Shown: positions 11,533 to 22,400 of the stretch, piece by piece
How positions within the stretch are numbered: the stretch's first letter is position 1
How the letters are laid out: every line of letters begins with the position of its first letter
Source of the DNA: Cyanophora paradoxa
Taxonomy: Eukaryota; Glaucocystophyceae; Cyanophorales; Cyanophoraceae
DNA: 64,000 nt
Direction of reading: 5' to 3'
Assembly (NCBI GenBank): GCA_004431415.1
Contig: QPMI01000614.1
Span: forward strand, 103,501 to 167,500
Made by a program: the position numbers and the translations under genes
The notes under the pieces: generated by a model
The model's database searches: none
The model's input: only the letters and a program-made list of their open reading frames with translations
Told to the model about the DNA's origin: nothing

Positions 11533-11620
11533 CCCCCTCCCCCCCTCCCCCCCCCTCCCCCCCCCCCCCCCTCCCCCCCCCTCCCCCCTACCCCCCCCCC
11601 CCCCGCGATCCTTGCACCAC
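11394..11620. repeat. Fold-back: poly(G) arm and poly(C/T) arm
   Basis: The left arm gtggtgcaaggatcgc is followed by an uninterrupted run of about 44 G (11410-11453). After a 48-base loop comes about 28 C and then C-runs broken by single T (11502-11604), closing with gcgatccttgcaccac. The arms are complementary, so the stretch can form a hairpin of roughly 60 pairs. The G-rich strand could also form G-quadruplexes. The proline- and glycine-rich reading frames here are not genes. Confidence 0.9.
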
Positions 11621-11639
11621 CGACAGCAAGCCGCGATCC

Positions 11640-11800
11640 CCCCAAATTGTAGCCTGCTCTTCACACGACAGCAAAGCCACCGTGCTGGAACCACGGCATG
11701 CATCGGGCCCTTAGGGGGAAACAACAGAGCAGTGCCAAGCTCGCCTGAGGGCGGACTGGACGACCCCCGTCTGTGAGGCCCTCCTCCCACGAGGGAGGTG
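11640..11800 (+). repeat. Dispersed repeat B, copy 1
   Basis: About 160 bp, nearly the same as 58894-59050. It contains attgtagcctgctcttcaca, cgacagcaaagccaccgtgc, gggcccttagggggaaacaa and cgagggaggt. A short inverted piece is at about 16320-16385. Both full copies lie next to long poly(C) tracts. Confidence 0.8.
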
Positions 11801-12073
11801 GCCTACGAGCTGAGAAATACTATAGGCTATTCCTTACCTACTGAGCCTCCGGGAGGGGGGGAGGGGGGATGAGGGGGGAGCCTCCGGACCGATAGTACCA
11901 CTCGTGCTAATCGTAATCGTTGAAATCGCAATCGTAACCGCAATTGCTACGCGCTACTGTATGGAGGGCGGGGGGTGGCGAGGGGGGTGGGGGGGGGGGG
12001 GGGGGGGGGTGGGCAGGGACTTGGGCTTCGGGTTGGGCGATTTCTTTTTCTGTTTTTTCGAAACGGCTCATCG
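11801..12073. other. Intergenic DNA, G-rich and with gattac-type words
   Basis: Downstream of the EED stop. It holds G-rich runs (11850-11880, 11985-12010) and short repeats of the cgtaatcg/gaaatcgcaatcg type. No gene is seen. Confidence 0.5.
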
Positions 12074-14412
12074 TCAAGATCTGTCAGCATCATCATCGAT
12101 CGAAATCTCAACACTCTCTCTGCCATCCACCTCCTCAGAATATGCGGCTTGCTCGCCCTGGAAGTACTCTCGAAGAGATGAACTTGAAGAGGTGCTCTCA
12201 AAGAGGAGAACTTCGCCCTCAGACGTACAGCAAGCCAGAAATCTGCAAGGGAAGGTACTCATGGACATGCGAATCAATGAAAAATCCTAAACTACACTTG
12301 CCGGCCATCTTGACTGAAATCAACTGCATGCACAGTCCCAGCTATTTTCTCTGTATTTAGCTGCAATCGTAGGTTGTAAGTCATCATGGGTCGAACACAC
12401 AAGGCTGGCAGGGGGCAGGAATTTCGGCATTCGAATGGCCGCACCTGAACATACCCGCCATGTGCCACGTCAAATATATACAGAAAGCCTGCCCTGCCAA
12501 GGACAAAGCAGCGCCCATTCGGATGTACTGCAAAGCGTGTCCACCATCCTTTCTGCTCTTTCTCATCCGGAAACGAATATTCCATCGCAGTGCGGATGGA
12601 TGAAGGCCTGCATTCGTCACCCCACGGACCCGCAAAAGGCTGCGAACTTTAATCAAAACTGCCCAGGACGTGGGGGCTGTGTATCACGGTTCCTAGGTCT
12701 TAGGGGTTCTTAGGGAAAGCGGCATTGCCAGCTGGCCCTGGTAGAAAGAAAAACTATCTGAATACTCTCCCTTGCAATTGCTTTTAGGTGGTTTCAAGAG
12801 GCACACTGACCCGCTTGTCCATGGCTGGTTCAGAACATGAGAGATCCGACAAACAAGATAAAAGCAGAAACCTTACAGTTCGATGGCCGCCAGAGCCGAC
12901 CGAATGAAGGATTTTTGCCTGCTTGTTTCGAAAGGAGGAAAGGTGGACCGGCCTCATCATTCACTGGAATGAATGCCACGGCATCGACAATATCACCGTG
13001 TGGACGCTGTGTGCTGAAGCCTGGACGGGAGAGCTGCCAGGCCCCATTGGCAAGGCAGACGCAAGAGTTCGGGGCCCGGACCAGGACAGGATGCTGTGGG
13101 GGCGAAGCCTCAAGACGTCTGGAAGCGTCTGTAGTTTGCAATCTTCGATTGATGGTATCTACGATCCTCTGAGCAATGGCAGATGACGGTATCTACCATC
13201 CTCTGGTCAAGCATAGTGAATGCATCCTGTGGCCAAGAAAAGAGAGCTTACATCCATATCTTTGAAAAAAACGTGGGATGGAGTGGCCCCGTCTTCAATC
13301 TTGGGGCTGGCGACTCCTGACTGATGGCAAGCAGAACTCCCAGAACTTCCTGATGCATTCTCGAGCCAGCTGTAGATGCGGACTGTACTTGCGGCATCAC
13401 AAGTTGCAAGGAGAATGCGCTGACTGCCTCCGGCCCTTTCTGCAGATTGCGCATACACATCAAGATGAAGGAGTTGTGAGGGAGGCATGATCAGGTCCGA
13501 GAAGCTTGCAAGGCAGACTCGCCCGAGTACATCCCACAGTCTGTTTTAGGAGCGTGATTACCTCCGTCATCCGGCACACATACAAGCGTACCGCACAGTA
13601 CTGTCTACAGAAGCCGAGAAAATTAAACTGCGCAAAAGTAAAGGCGTATCGAAGAGTTGGAATGCAAATTGCGACAGGAGCAACGCGAAAGGGTGATGGT
13701 TAAAGATAATGACGCACCCTGCATGGATTGGGTGGGGCCGCAGTGAGTACACCGGGCCTCCATGCCCAATTAAAAGCTGCACGCCGTTATCAAGCAAGAA
13801 GGACGAGTGAATCGAGATGTGGGTGAGAATCTGGCGCACCCCTGCCGAAACTCGGCCTTCAGGGAGCATCTCGACCACCTGCCGGGCATGGAAAAGTTGA
13901 ACGGTGGAATTACTGCTTCGGAAACTGCTCCAGTGAACGAACCGCAACACCCATATCTCGTGGACGCGTGCCAGGTTCTTGTGCTTCCCCTCCTATCACA
14001 AGAATGGCATTCGCACGATCTGGTGCATTTGGGGACCCTGCCTGCGGTCTTGCCGTCCACGTCACAGCGTAGCCCACATCTGTCGAAGCCTGAGCAGAGC
14101 GTTATATCTCAGTCGCTCAGTGCCGAAAGGGGCGCGCCTTCCCAAACGAAATTCTTCTTCTCAACACCAAACGCTTCTTGTATCCCACAGCGGGACCCTC
14201 CGGTCCGGACGGGAGGCACTGGAGGACGAACGTGCCTCTATAACCAGTTGTAGCGAGGACATAACCGAGGCCACGGCTGTGCTGCACGTAAAAAAAAGGC
14301 AACATTAGCTAAAGATAACTATTTCGATTTTACTGTTTTATCCCGGGAGGAAGAGCAGAACCTTCACAAACGCGATGTCCCACAGTGCCTTTTCCACAGG
14401 GTTAGAGGACAT
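12074..14412 (-). CDS. EED: EED/FIE/ESC-type WD40 protein of Polycomb complex PRC2
   Basis: WD40 propeller that in PRC2 reads H3K27me3 and activates the methyltransferase; nuclear. Exon 1 (14412-14362) gives MSSNPVEKALWDIAFVK and joins HSRGLGYVLATTGYRGTFVL, matching the first blade of EED. Later blades are VGYAVTWT..NAILVIGG, then LLIGHGGPVYSLRPHP, then LIFSASVDSTVRLWD, then RPHGDIVDAVAF, LLSKQAGKN..GRLWRP and WWTRFAVHPNGRCFVLGRAG. The C-terminus is AVDFSQDGRFLACCTSEGEV. The RPHGDIVDAVAF..LLSK block corresponds to the EED-specific NYVDCVRW..ILSKSCENAIVCWKP segment. The last intron appears to be GC-AG (12301-12243): the donor GCAAGT gives the conserved frame, whereas the overlapping GT would not. 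The C-terminus has an extra acidic Ser-rich tail. Several middle splice sites are unrefined, and an earlier exon is possible. Confidence 0.82.
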
Positions 14413-15475
14413 CTTGCAGGAGTATGTGCAAGCATACTCGTAACTGAACGCACTCAGAGACTTTTTGATATCTCAAAAATAAAAGGGCACCTTCTGGACG
14501 AAGCCGCCATCTGCTTTCCCCTGCCACGAAGCCGCCCTTGATCTGTGACTACGATTAGGACGTCTTTTGATCTGCGATTGCGATTAGGACGTGCGATTAC
14601 GATTAGGACGTCTTTGAGGCTCGGCCTTATCGCGTGGTGTCCAGCGTCTCCTCCTCTAGATCCGCTAGTTGCGCCTGCTTCAACGCGCTGGAGCGCGCAT
14701 TGCGCTGCATATGCCGGAGCCGTGCCTGCCGATTGAAGCGCCTGCCGACCCCGAGCTTGCGTGCACGAGTCGATGATCGACGTTCGGAGCCGCGGCACCC
14801 CGATGAACTGCGTGAATCGACTGCCGCAGTGCTGGAGGCGCTGGCGGAACCAGGCAGCTGCCTGTCGGGGTACGCCTATGCCGTACTGGACGGCATCATG
14901 CCGTACTATGCCGTATGCATTCATATATGAAAAGACGCAATACGATCTTCTACGCTTGGGAAAACTACTTCCGGCTGTCCGCTGTGTCTTCGTACTACAA
15001 TGGACGATGTTTTCCTCGGGAATGGAAGGGTCAACGCGCGGTGATCTGATCGTGACCTGCGTTCAGTGCCACTAAGCCACTGCTGGTTTTTATGATTTTA
15101 TTCATGTTTCATCCCAACACGAACCTGGTCCAATCCGGGACTGTATCGTCTGCATCTGACGAGGTGCTTGCGCCACTAAGCCTTCTTTTCGGGCCGGCAC
15201 CCCTCCAAGAGCTGCAAGCTGCGAGTGGGTCACCAATATCCACCGTAGAGGCGAGAAGGGCCCGCGGAGGCGGCGACGGCTGGATGGGAACGTCCTCGTC
15301 CTGTGCGAAGTCTCATTTGCGCAAAAAAAGAAAAGCATAGTCAAACCTGGAGAACGTGGAGATTTGTAGTGAGAAACTTAAGATTAGCAAACGCCTCTGC
15401 CAGTTCCTGTTCACGTTTTGAAATCGCGATCGGGGGCACGTCATCGTAATAGAGCATCCAGATCGAAATCGGAGC
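14413..15475. other. Intergenic DNA
   Basis: No supported gene. At 14540-14620 three near-repeats of gcgattaggacgt(c/g) occur. The small frames at 14454-15344 have no recognisable motif or splice structure. Confidence 0.5.
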
Positions 15476-17881
15476 TTAGAGCACCTGAGTGAGCTTGGAG
15501 TTCAATTCTCGAAGGGCCGTATTTTGCAATCGAAGACGTTTGACTTCGCTCTCCAAGCGGTGGATGGACCGCTCCTGAACAATTGCAAAAACAATTAAGA
15601 GCACATTGCCAGGCCACGAAAACATGCCTGTACCTTATGGCCCACTTCGGCCTGCAGCGTGTTGCAAAGGAGCTGAATTTGCAGGTCAGCAATGCTGCTA
15701 ACTTCGTTTCGTTTCTTATGCGAACCTGAGTGCTGATGTGCAAGGTTTGCATCTCCTCGAGAACACCATCGCCCTCAGCTGCCTCGATTTCTTGTCCTTG
15801 GGGGGCGGCCCCGTCAAAGTACTTCTGGGTTCTACTTAGTGCTTGGCCAGGAGACCGTGGGACAGGGGGTGCACTGAAGTTTCGCCATCGTCGAAGTCAG
15901 AACTCTCGTGCCCTTCTTCGGAATCGTCACATTCAAGTGCACACACGGGTTCTGGTGGTGCAGGAACTTCGAACGTGACTGCGGTACTGGCATTTCAATA
16001 CATGCTCAGGTGGCCAGACAAGGACATACCCCTTTCCATCGAATCTCTTGAAGGAGTGCCAAGCAGAGTGGACAGGGAGGGGCGAACCTGCAAATGCGGT
16101 TTGGAACAAGTGGCGAAACAACAGAGCAAGACCCACCTTGTGCCTAATTGCACGAGGTGTAGGGGCAGTGTCTGCAGTGCGCAGCTGGCGGCCAGATGAT
16201 GTTATTGGGTTCTGACTGCCCTGTTCGGGAACTGAGAAGAGCGAAGCATGTTGCGATCGAGAAAAAGGAACCTTCGGCATCGGCACACAGGTTCGGTTGA
16301 GTGAGCGGCACAGGGTGGATGAGCCCGGTGCATGCCGGGTTCCAGCATGGTAGTTTTGCTGTCGTGTAAAGAGCAAGATTGTGCCGCAAAGATTAGTAAT
16401 CGTAATCGCAAAGATAATTTAGAGATAAATCGCAGCATTCGGCGCAGACCTTGGCAGGCGACCGCTGGGCAGGAGAAAGGGCGGCTGCAGAGCCTGGCGT
16501 AGCGTGGAGGTTATCCTGCAGCAGAAGTCAAGGGTTAGCAGTTCGTGTCTGAAAGTATTCCGGTTGCGAAGACGGTTTGCAAACCTGTAGAGTTGCAAGC
16601 AAGGACCGGAGGGAATCGAGTTCCCGGGGTACGAGGTCCTTCCCCTCGGATGCGACTGCCTCCATCTGGTTGCAGTTGAAGCACGTCGCCAAAAAAGAAA
16701 GCTGCCACACAGCCACAGCCATACATACCTTTGCAAGCGCCGCCTCACAGAGAGCGCGGATGGTGTCCGTATCCCACCGCTGACTGGTGTTGGACAGCAG
16801 TAAGAGCCCAATATATGGGGAGACCCGCACCTGACCAGCGGCAGGCCCATAGATGCCATCTTCATCTCGGCGGCCGACGGGTTCCTGCGGAAAATTCACG
16901 ACATATGCAATGACAAGCCTTTCGGACAGCAGACAAACCCAGAAACCAAGCTCCGCAAGCATCCTGCAGCACGGCGAGTCATACAGGGGAGTGGCGGAGG
17001 GGGCGGAGGGGGAGGGGGGAGGGGGTATTGGAGGGAGGGGTGGAGGCGGGAGGAGGAGGGGGCTGTGGGTGAGGAAGGGGGGGGGGAGGGGGGGGGGAGG
17101 CGTGGAGGGGGAGGGCAGGGCGGGGGCCCAAGGAATTGTTACCGGCGTTTTTCGGCAACTTCTTCCGCAGCAACCGCAAGCTTCGCTTCCAACTCAACGT
17201 TGCGGGCCTCAGCCGCCTCGAGCCTGGTGGATATGCGCTCCTTGATGGTCGAGAGTTCGTCCTTTGCGGCCTCCAGCCGTGCTACGTAGCTGTACAGGCC
17301 TTCGAGCTCGTCCCTGCACAATGTATCAGACAGTTTAAATCCAGAAACCAGGCGTGTGCCAACCAACGTACGTCGCTGCTGCTAGCCCTGCGGCCTTACA
17401 GGTGACCTCGTCTTGCACCCGGTGCAGGTCGCCTCTGAGCCGAAGCGCATCGCACTGCGCATCACAGAGCCAGTCGCCAAGAGACGAACAATGATCGGGG
17501 CTGTGCACACCTGAAGAGTATCGATCCGGGCACGAGCCACATTGAGTGCGGCTCGCACTCGGTCAGATGCCCCCTCAGGGCTCAATCTGTTCGCATGGAG
17601 TGTGAGGAAGCGGGGGGCAGAGCACAAGGCAGACATAAGCACCCGCCATTTGAGCCCAGAGCACCAAGAGAGAGGGACTCTGCTGTAAGAACGAGCTCGC
17701 TGCAGCAAAACAATTAGCATCCAGGTCCATCGGTACATTGACTTAGAAGTAGTCACCGCAGAAGTTCACCACACTTGCCGTCGCAGGTACGCCCCTCGGC
17801 GCCCTGATTTAACGCTGTCGGCGCTGGTTGCATAGGCAGTCCATCATCCCCCAGTTGAACCGGTGGAACGGGCGCCTCCAT
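15476..17881 (-). CDS. Coiled-coil protein, function unknown
   Basis: Multi-exon gene recognised from spliceable helical segments. The N-terminus is MEAPVPPVQLGDDGLPMQ. Coils follow: ASDRVRAALNVARARIDTLQ, then CDALRLRGDLHRVQDEVT, then DELEGLYSYVARLEAAKDEL, and RLEAAEARNVELEAKLAVAA. A less regular part has WDTDTIRALCEAALAK, then MEAVASEGKDLVPRELDSLR and DNLHATPGSAAALSPAQRSP. The C-terminal coil has IADLQIQLLCNTLQAEVGHK, ERSIHRLESEVKRLRLQNTA and ELNSKLTQVL, with the stop at 15476. GT-AG introns of 40-90 nt join these in frame. One intron (about 17000-17140) is a long C/T tract on the coding strand, and another holds an inverted fragment of repeat B. Long heptad stretches suggest a cytoskeletal or ciliary scaffold, but no family was recognised. 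The start exon is tentative. Confidence 0.7.
16320..16385 (-). repeat. Repeat B fragment inside an intron
   Basis: Reverse complement of the start of repeat B (compare 11650-11705 and 58905-58960): gcatgccgggttccagca and ttttgctgtcgtgtaaagag. It lies between coding segments of the coiled-coil gene, so it was probably inserted into an intron. Confidence 0.65.
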
Positions 17882-18198
17882 CTGTCGGAGCCTGCAGGCG
17901 TGCTTTCGTGTGAAGAGCATTTCCATTACGATCATCAATCATTACGAGTTCAGACCTTGGTGTAAGAGATTTTGGAGGCGCTGAACTCATGAACGACTGG
18001 CCCGTGGGGGATACAGCCGTAGATACAGCCGTGTGCTGCCGATAGGAACGAAGCTACTCGCTTCCTGCAGATACAGCCGTGTGCTGCCGTTGCGTAGTGC
18101 TGACTATCTGACTATCTGCAGACACTGCTTTGCAGTGTCTGTCCGTGTGATACGTCCTGCCCACACTGACACGCGCACCAGCTCAAAATTAAGCTCGG
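17882..18198. other. Intergenic DNA with short repeats
   Basis: The words gatacagccgt and tgtgctgccg recur at 18010-18095. No gene is seen. It ends at the sharp border of the inverted duplication. Confidence 0.5.
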
Positions 18199-18288
18199 GG
18201 AAACTGCATGTTTGAATCGTAATCGCAATCGTAATCGCAATCCCCAGTTTGCAATCCTCCACGAACGATCTGCGTTCAAAGCCGAGAA

Positions 18289-18375
18289 GAAAGTTGGACG
18301 AAAGTTGGACGAAAGTTGGACGAAAGTATCATGCAATTGGAAGCTTAAGAAAGTTGGACGAAAGTTGGACGAAAG
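18289..18375 (+). repeat. 11-bp satellite gaaagttggac (locus 1)
   Basis: Direct repeats of gaaagttggac, interrupted by a spacer tcatgcaattggaagcttaa. Mirrored at 26700-26786 by the inverted duplication. Related arrays occur at 35712-35783 and 45527-45700. Confidence 0.9.
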
Positions 18376-18639
18376 CAGTTGCGTACCCCTGCACGCCAAC
18401 AACAGACCAGCGCTAGCCGCGCCGACCAGCCACATACATCTGAGGCCGAGGTAGTTAACAATACCATACGCGTTGCTGTTGCTGCACAGCAGCGCGCCCC
18501 AGGTCCGCGCCGTCCCAGCGCGCCGCCCGCGTTGGAATGCCCGCGTTCGCAACCCCGGCCCGCGCGTGCAGGCACTCGCACTGGGAGGCCCGCCAATCTA
18601 CCCTCGCGGAGCGTGGATTGGAACCCCTGGGTGCCCGCC

Positions 18640-19080
18640 CCTCCTCCCGAAGTCCGATCTCGCGTGCGCTGTCCGACCCCCCTCTGCGCGCTTCCGCCGC
18701 CCTGCAGAATCGACCAGCCTGGCAGGGAGGGATCGCGCTTTCGCGCTTTCCCCGAGTGCGCGCCTTCGATTTCGATTTCAGGGCGCTTCGATTTCGATCT
18801 GACCCCCCTCCGCGCGTGCGCCGCATCGGCCCCGCAGGCTACCGACGGGTCCCGGCCCCGCCGGGCCTGCAGGAACTCCCACCGCCCAAGAACGACGACG
18901 CGACGCTGCACACGACACGCGCGCGGCCCTAGGCTGTGCGGGGGTGGAGCGTTACTCCCCTTACGGGTCTCGGGGGGGCAACGGCCGGGCCGGCAACGGC
19001 GAGGGCCGCACCTTCCTATGCGTAGCCCAGACAGGCGTAGTACACAGCTAGCTAGCTCTGTCTACGCTGAACGCATAGCG
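18640..19080 (-). repeat. Telomere-associated repeat (TAS), inverted copy
   Basis: Reverse complement of the element that abuts the telomere at 62876-63322. It includes cctatgcgtagcccagacag and ctctgtctacgctgaacgca at its right end. It lies just upstream of CLEC16A. Long reading frames here are a composition effect and recur in every TAS copy. Confidence 0.9.
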
Positions 19081-19416
19081 CTACCGCGGTCCGCCCCTTG
19101 CGCTACTGTCTTCACTGAACTCCCCTGGCTCCACTGGCTCTGAGAGGCCTCGACTAGCTGGCCTGAGACTGCCCTGCCAGTACAGCACACGCACAACCGC
19201 CAGCTAGAGCAAACCAGCTCGCGCTCCTGCCGTCGATCTGGCGCCGAAGAGCGGCTACCCCCCCCAACAGCTCCGGCCCTCCGGGCCTCGGCCTCCGGCT
19301 CCTCAGCCGCTGCCCGAAAGCTGACTGCGCATAGCTACGATCGCGTATTCGGTTGTGTCCGAGGTCGGGGATGCGCGGCGAGCGGAGGCGGCGCAAGCTC
19401 GAAAGCTCAAAGCTCA

Positions 19417-22400
19417 ATGTGGGCCTTGTTCGGTGCGAGGCCGCGGGACAAGTTCTCTCTCGAGAACCTGCAGTGCGTCCAACCACAGCGCGGCGCCTCT
19501 GCTACACAGCCACGCTAACGGAGCGCTGCACAGGTACCTGTACAACACGCTCGTGCGGAACCCGATCATTAACGATGCAAATCGAGAAGCGATCGTCGAG
19601 ACGCTTCGTACAATCTCAGAGCTTCTCATCTGGGGCGACCAGCACAACTCCAACTTCTTCGAGTGCGCCTGCCGTCCGCTGCAGCCCTGCAGGAAGCGCT
19701 TCGCGCTGCGGCGAAGCAGGTGGCGCTGCTCTGACTCGATTTCCGGCGCGCAGCTTCTTTTTGGAGAAGAACATGCTCTCTTTCTTTGCAAAGATTGTGT
19801 CGCAACCGAACGCTGGGAAGACGGCGAAAGTCCAGGTCCTTCAGACCCTGAGCATTCTTATACAGAACCTCACGAACGAGACTTCTGTTTGTGCGCTATG
19901 AGTTACCCCCGCCTGTCACTCCGCGTTAAGCCTCTGCAGACTACATCCTGTCCAACAACCACGTGAACGACCTTATCACGCAAGACGGTTTCGACTACAG
20001 CGACGAAGAGACCATAGCCTACTACATTTCTTTCCTGAAGACTCTCTCGTTGCAGCTCAACAAGAACACCATCCAGTTCTTTTTTAGCCAGGTTCAGGCG
20101 ATGCTACGAAAGAAGTCACGCTTTACTTCCGCAAATGATTTTTCCTCTGCTCTCGTAGAAGCACAACTCGTTTGCACTGTACTCTCAGGCACTTCGGTTT
20201 TTTGGGCATGACGAGAGCATGGTCCGTGCAGCTGTGCGAACCATTACCTTGCAAGTTTTCAAAGGTATGACCGGTTTGCGAACTGTTCCGATTCTTGGTG
20301 TTTTGAATGCGGGATCCGCAGTGGAGGACCGAGCTGTACGAAATTTCCTGCTTTCGCCTGGCCCTGCACAGTACTTTTCGCAGCTAGTGCTTTATATGTA
20401 CAGTCTATCACGACGGTTGGACGAGTTCTACTCGAGGCTACAGTAAGTTCCTGTTCATTGCTCTGCTGCCGGAAGAGAAGTGGCGAATCGTTATTTTCCT
20501 GAGCAACCTGCCCAGACATGGCGCGATGCTGAAATCGGAGAAAGAAGGCGTTGGCGTCATAGCTGACCTAGTGAGCATGTCGCCTGCACTGAAGTGCCTC
20601 CTGATCGACCCTTGTTGCAGGTCAGCGAATTCATGAACTGCCTGTACTATATCAACGATGTGTATTTGCTTGGTGTAGACTCCATCAATAAGGTCCATCC
20701 TTTCTGTCCTTCATCTTTGCGTGCAGCTTTGCTCACGAATCCTGCCGCTTCAGGTCTTGACCGACAATCTCCTCCAGCGCTTCCTGCTTCCCCTGCTCGT
20801 CGGGTCTGTTCTGCCCCTCAAAGTGGAAGTTCCTGTGCGTTTCGGTCGGGTCATCATAATCCTGGCACCGCTCAGAGAACTGAACGATTGCTTTGCAGGA
20901 GGGCCGCGTGACACCTCTCGTCGCTCTCTTCCTGTTGGCCCAGGTGAGCCCCCCCCCCCCCCCTCCCTCCCACCCCCTCCCTCCCCCCCCCCCTCGAAAA
21001 AAAATCCAATCGACTGCGACAGGTCTTCACGGGGCTAACTCACCCACCCGTCCTGAACACCGTGGCGCTATCGTTTTTCGGCATCCGTCCTCCTCGTTCA
21101 CTCAGCAATTCTAACTCCTACTTCGCGAACGGCGGGCTGTACGGTTCAGTAGAGCCTCCTCCTGACGTTCGCAAGCTGCTCGGTCTTCCTGGGGATAGCG
21201 ATGTGCATCACTCGCTTCGCTCAAGCACCATTGGGTCGCTTCACGCCTCCTATTCAGCACCGTCCCCACCATCCTCTTCTCTTCGAGGGCCCGAATTTTC
21301 TGCAGCACAGGACACGAACGGGTATCCTCTTCACCCGCAGAGTCACTCCCATCATCCCGGTTACCCTCCTCTTAACGGATCCATATCCCGTTCATCCTCT
21401 TCGTCATCCGCCCCTGGAACTGGTCCTGGCTACCTCTCTCCTGCCCACTCAGTGAACTCATCCGCTCCTGCCCCTCCACCATTGTCCTCCTCGCCATCCA
21501 TGCGGCAGCGTATGCATCGGGACTGCCACCTCCTCCAGCATCTAAGGTCAGTTTCGCGCAAGTTCACATTGCGCGAGCTAACTGTTTGGTTTCTGCAGCT
21601 CTGCGGATGACCGCGTTGTTCTCTGTGCTGTCTGTCTTTTACACGCCTTGGTGACGAATCCTGGCACAGACAAGGTCCGGATGTTCTCCAGTATGGGTAT
21701 CACCATCTAATCGTCATGCAGGATCTCCTTGAAACCGCTGGACTGCTCCCTCTGCGTTTGAGAAAAGCGAAATCGCTTTTGGACTCCCTCGTGGATGCCA
21801 AGGTAAGCACCACAGTAAATACATTTGCAGAGTAATGAAGGGTTTTGCAGGCCGGTCTTAGTGGACACTCTAGCGCCCTTCCCCTCTCACTTGCGTCTGG
21901 AAAGTATGCAAAGAAAGTAAGTGGTCTCCGGGAATCTCTGACAATGCGTGCAGCCCAGCCGCTGCTGCCACGGCACTCGTTGCTGCAGCACACACTGGTG
22001 CCGGGGGGGGTGGAGAGTCGGCATTCGACACGCTCTCACAGATTCAGGTTCCTGCACGATCTCATCGTTCTTTTGTTCAAGCTGATGTGGGATGACAGAG
22101 TGGGATATTCGGACCATCGTACAACGCACCAGTCATGGACGCCTTGTTGACTATCGCATTGAACCCATCCAAGGCAGGCTTGTTAATGAGCTCCTACGTT
22201 TTTGAATCTTAGCGTCCGTTTTCGCAGTGGCGCCTTGTGACACTCCATATGGTTGTCCGTCTCATTCTTGAGCTTTGCTTCAACAGTGTACGACCTTGTC
22301 AAACCCGTGCTACCTGTCAAGCCTAACACCGGACTTAGGCAACCAATAGGACATCTCTGTCGGAACATCATGCACGGCTTCTGGAAGACGCTCACCAGGT

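Larger units (their letters stand above)
18199..20365 (+). repeat. Left arm of large inverted duplication
   Basis: The 2167 bases are the reverse complement of 24711-26876. Differences noticed are one extra G near 19812 and one G/C change near 19104. The arm holds an 11-bp satellite, an inverted telomere-associated repeat, the CLEC16A promoter and its first five exons plus part of exon 6. Borders: outer at ggaaactgcatgtttgaatc, inner at tttcgcctggccct. Confidence 0.95.

Noticed and set aside
11321-11790. Pro-, Gly- and Arg-rich reading frames on both strands
   Set aside because: They are direct translations of the poly(G) and poly(C/T) fold-back.
18289-18375. CRISPR array
   Set aside because: Units are 11 bp with no variable spacers, no cas genes are present and the genome is eukaryotic; the same applies to the 16-base repeats at 36236-36475 and to the telomere.
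18379-19143. Long open frame of 254 codons (and its mirror at 25932-26696)
   Set aside because: It spans the TAS and GC-rich repeat DNA; similar frames appear in all TAS copies on both strands, with no domain and no splice logic.
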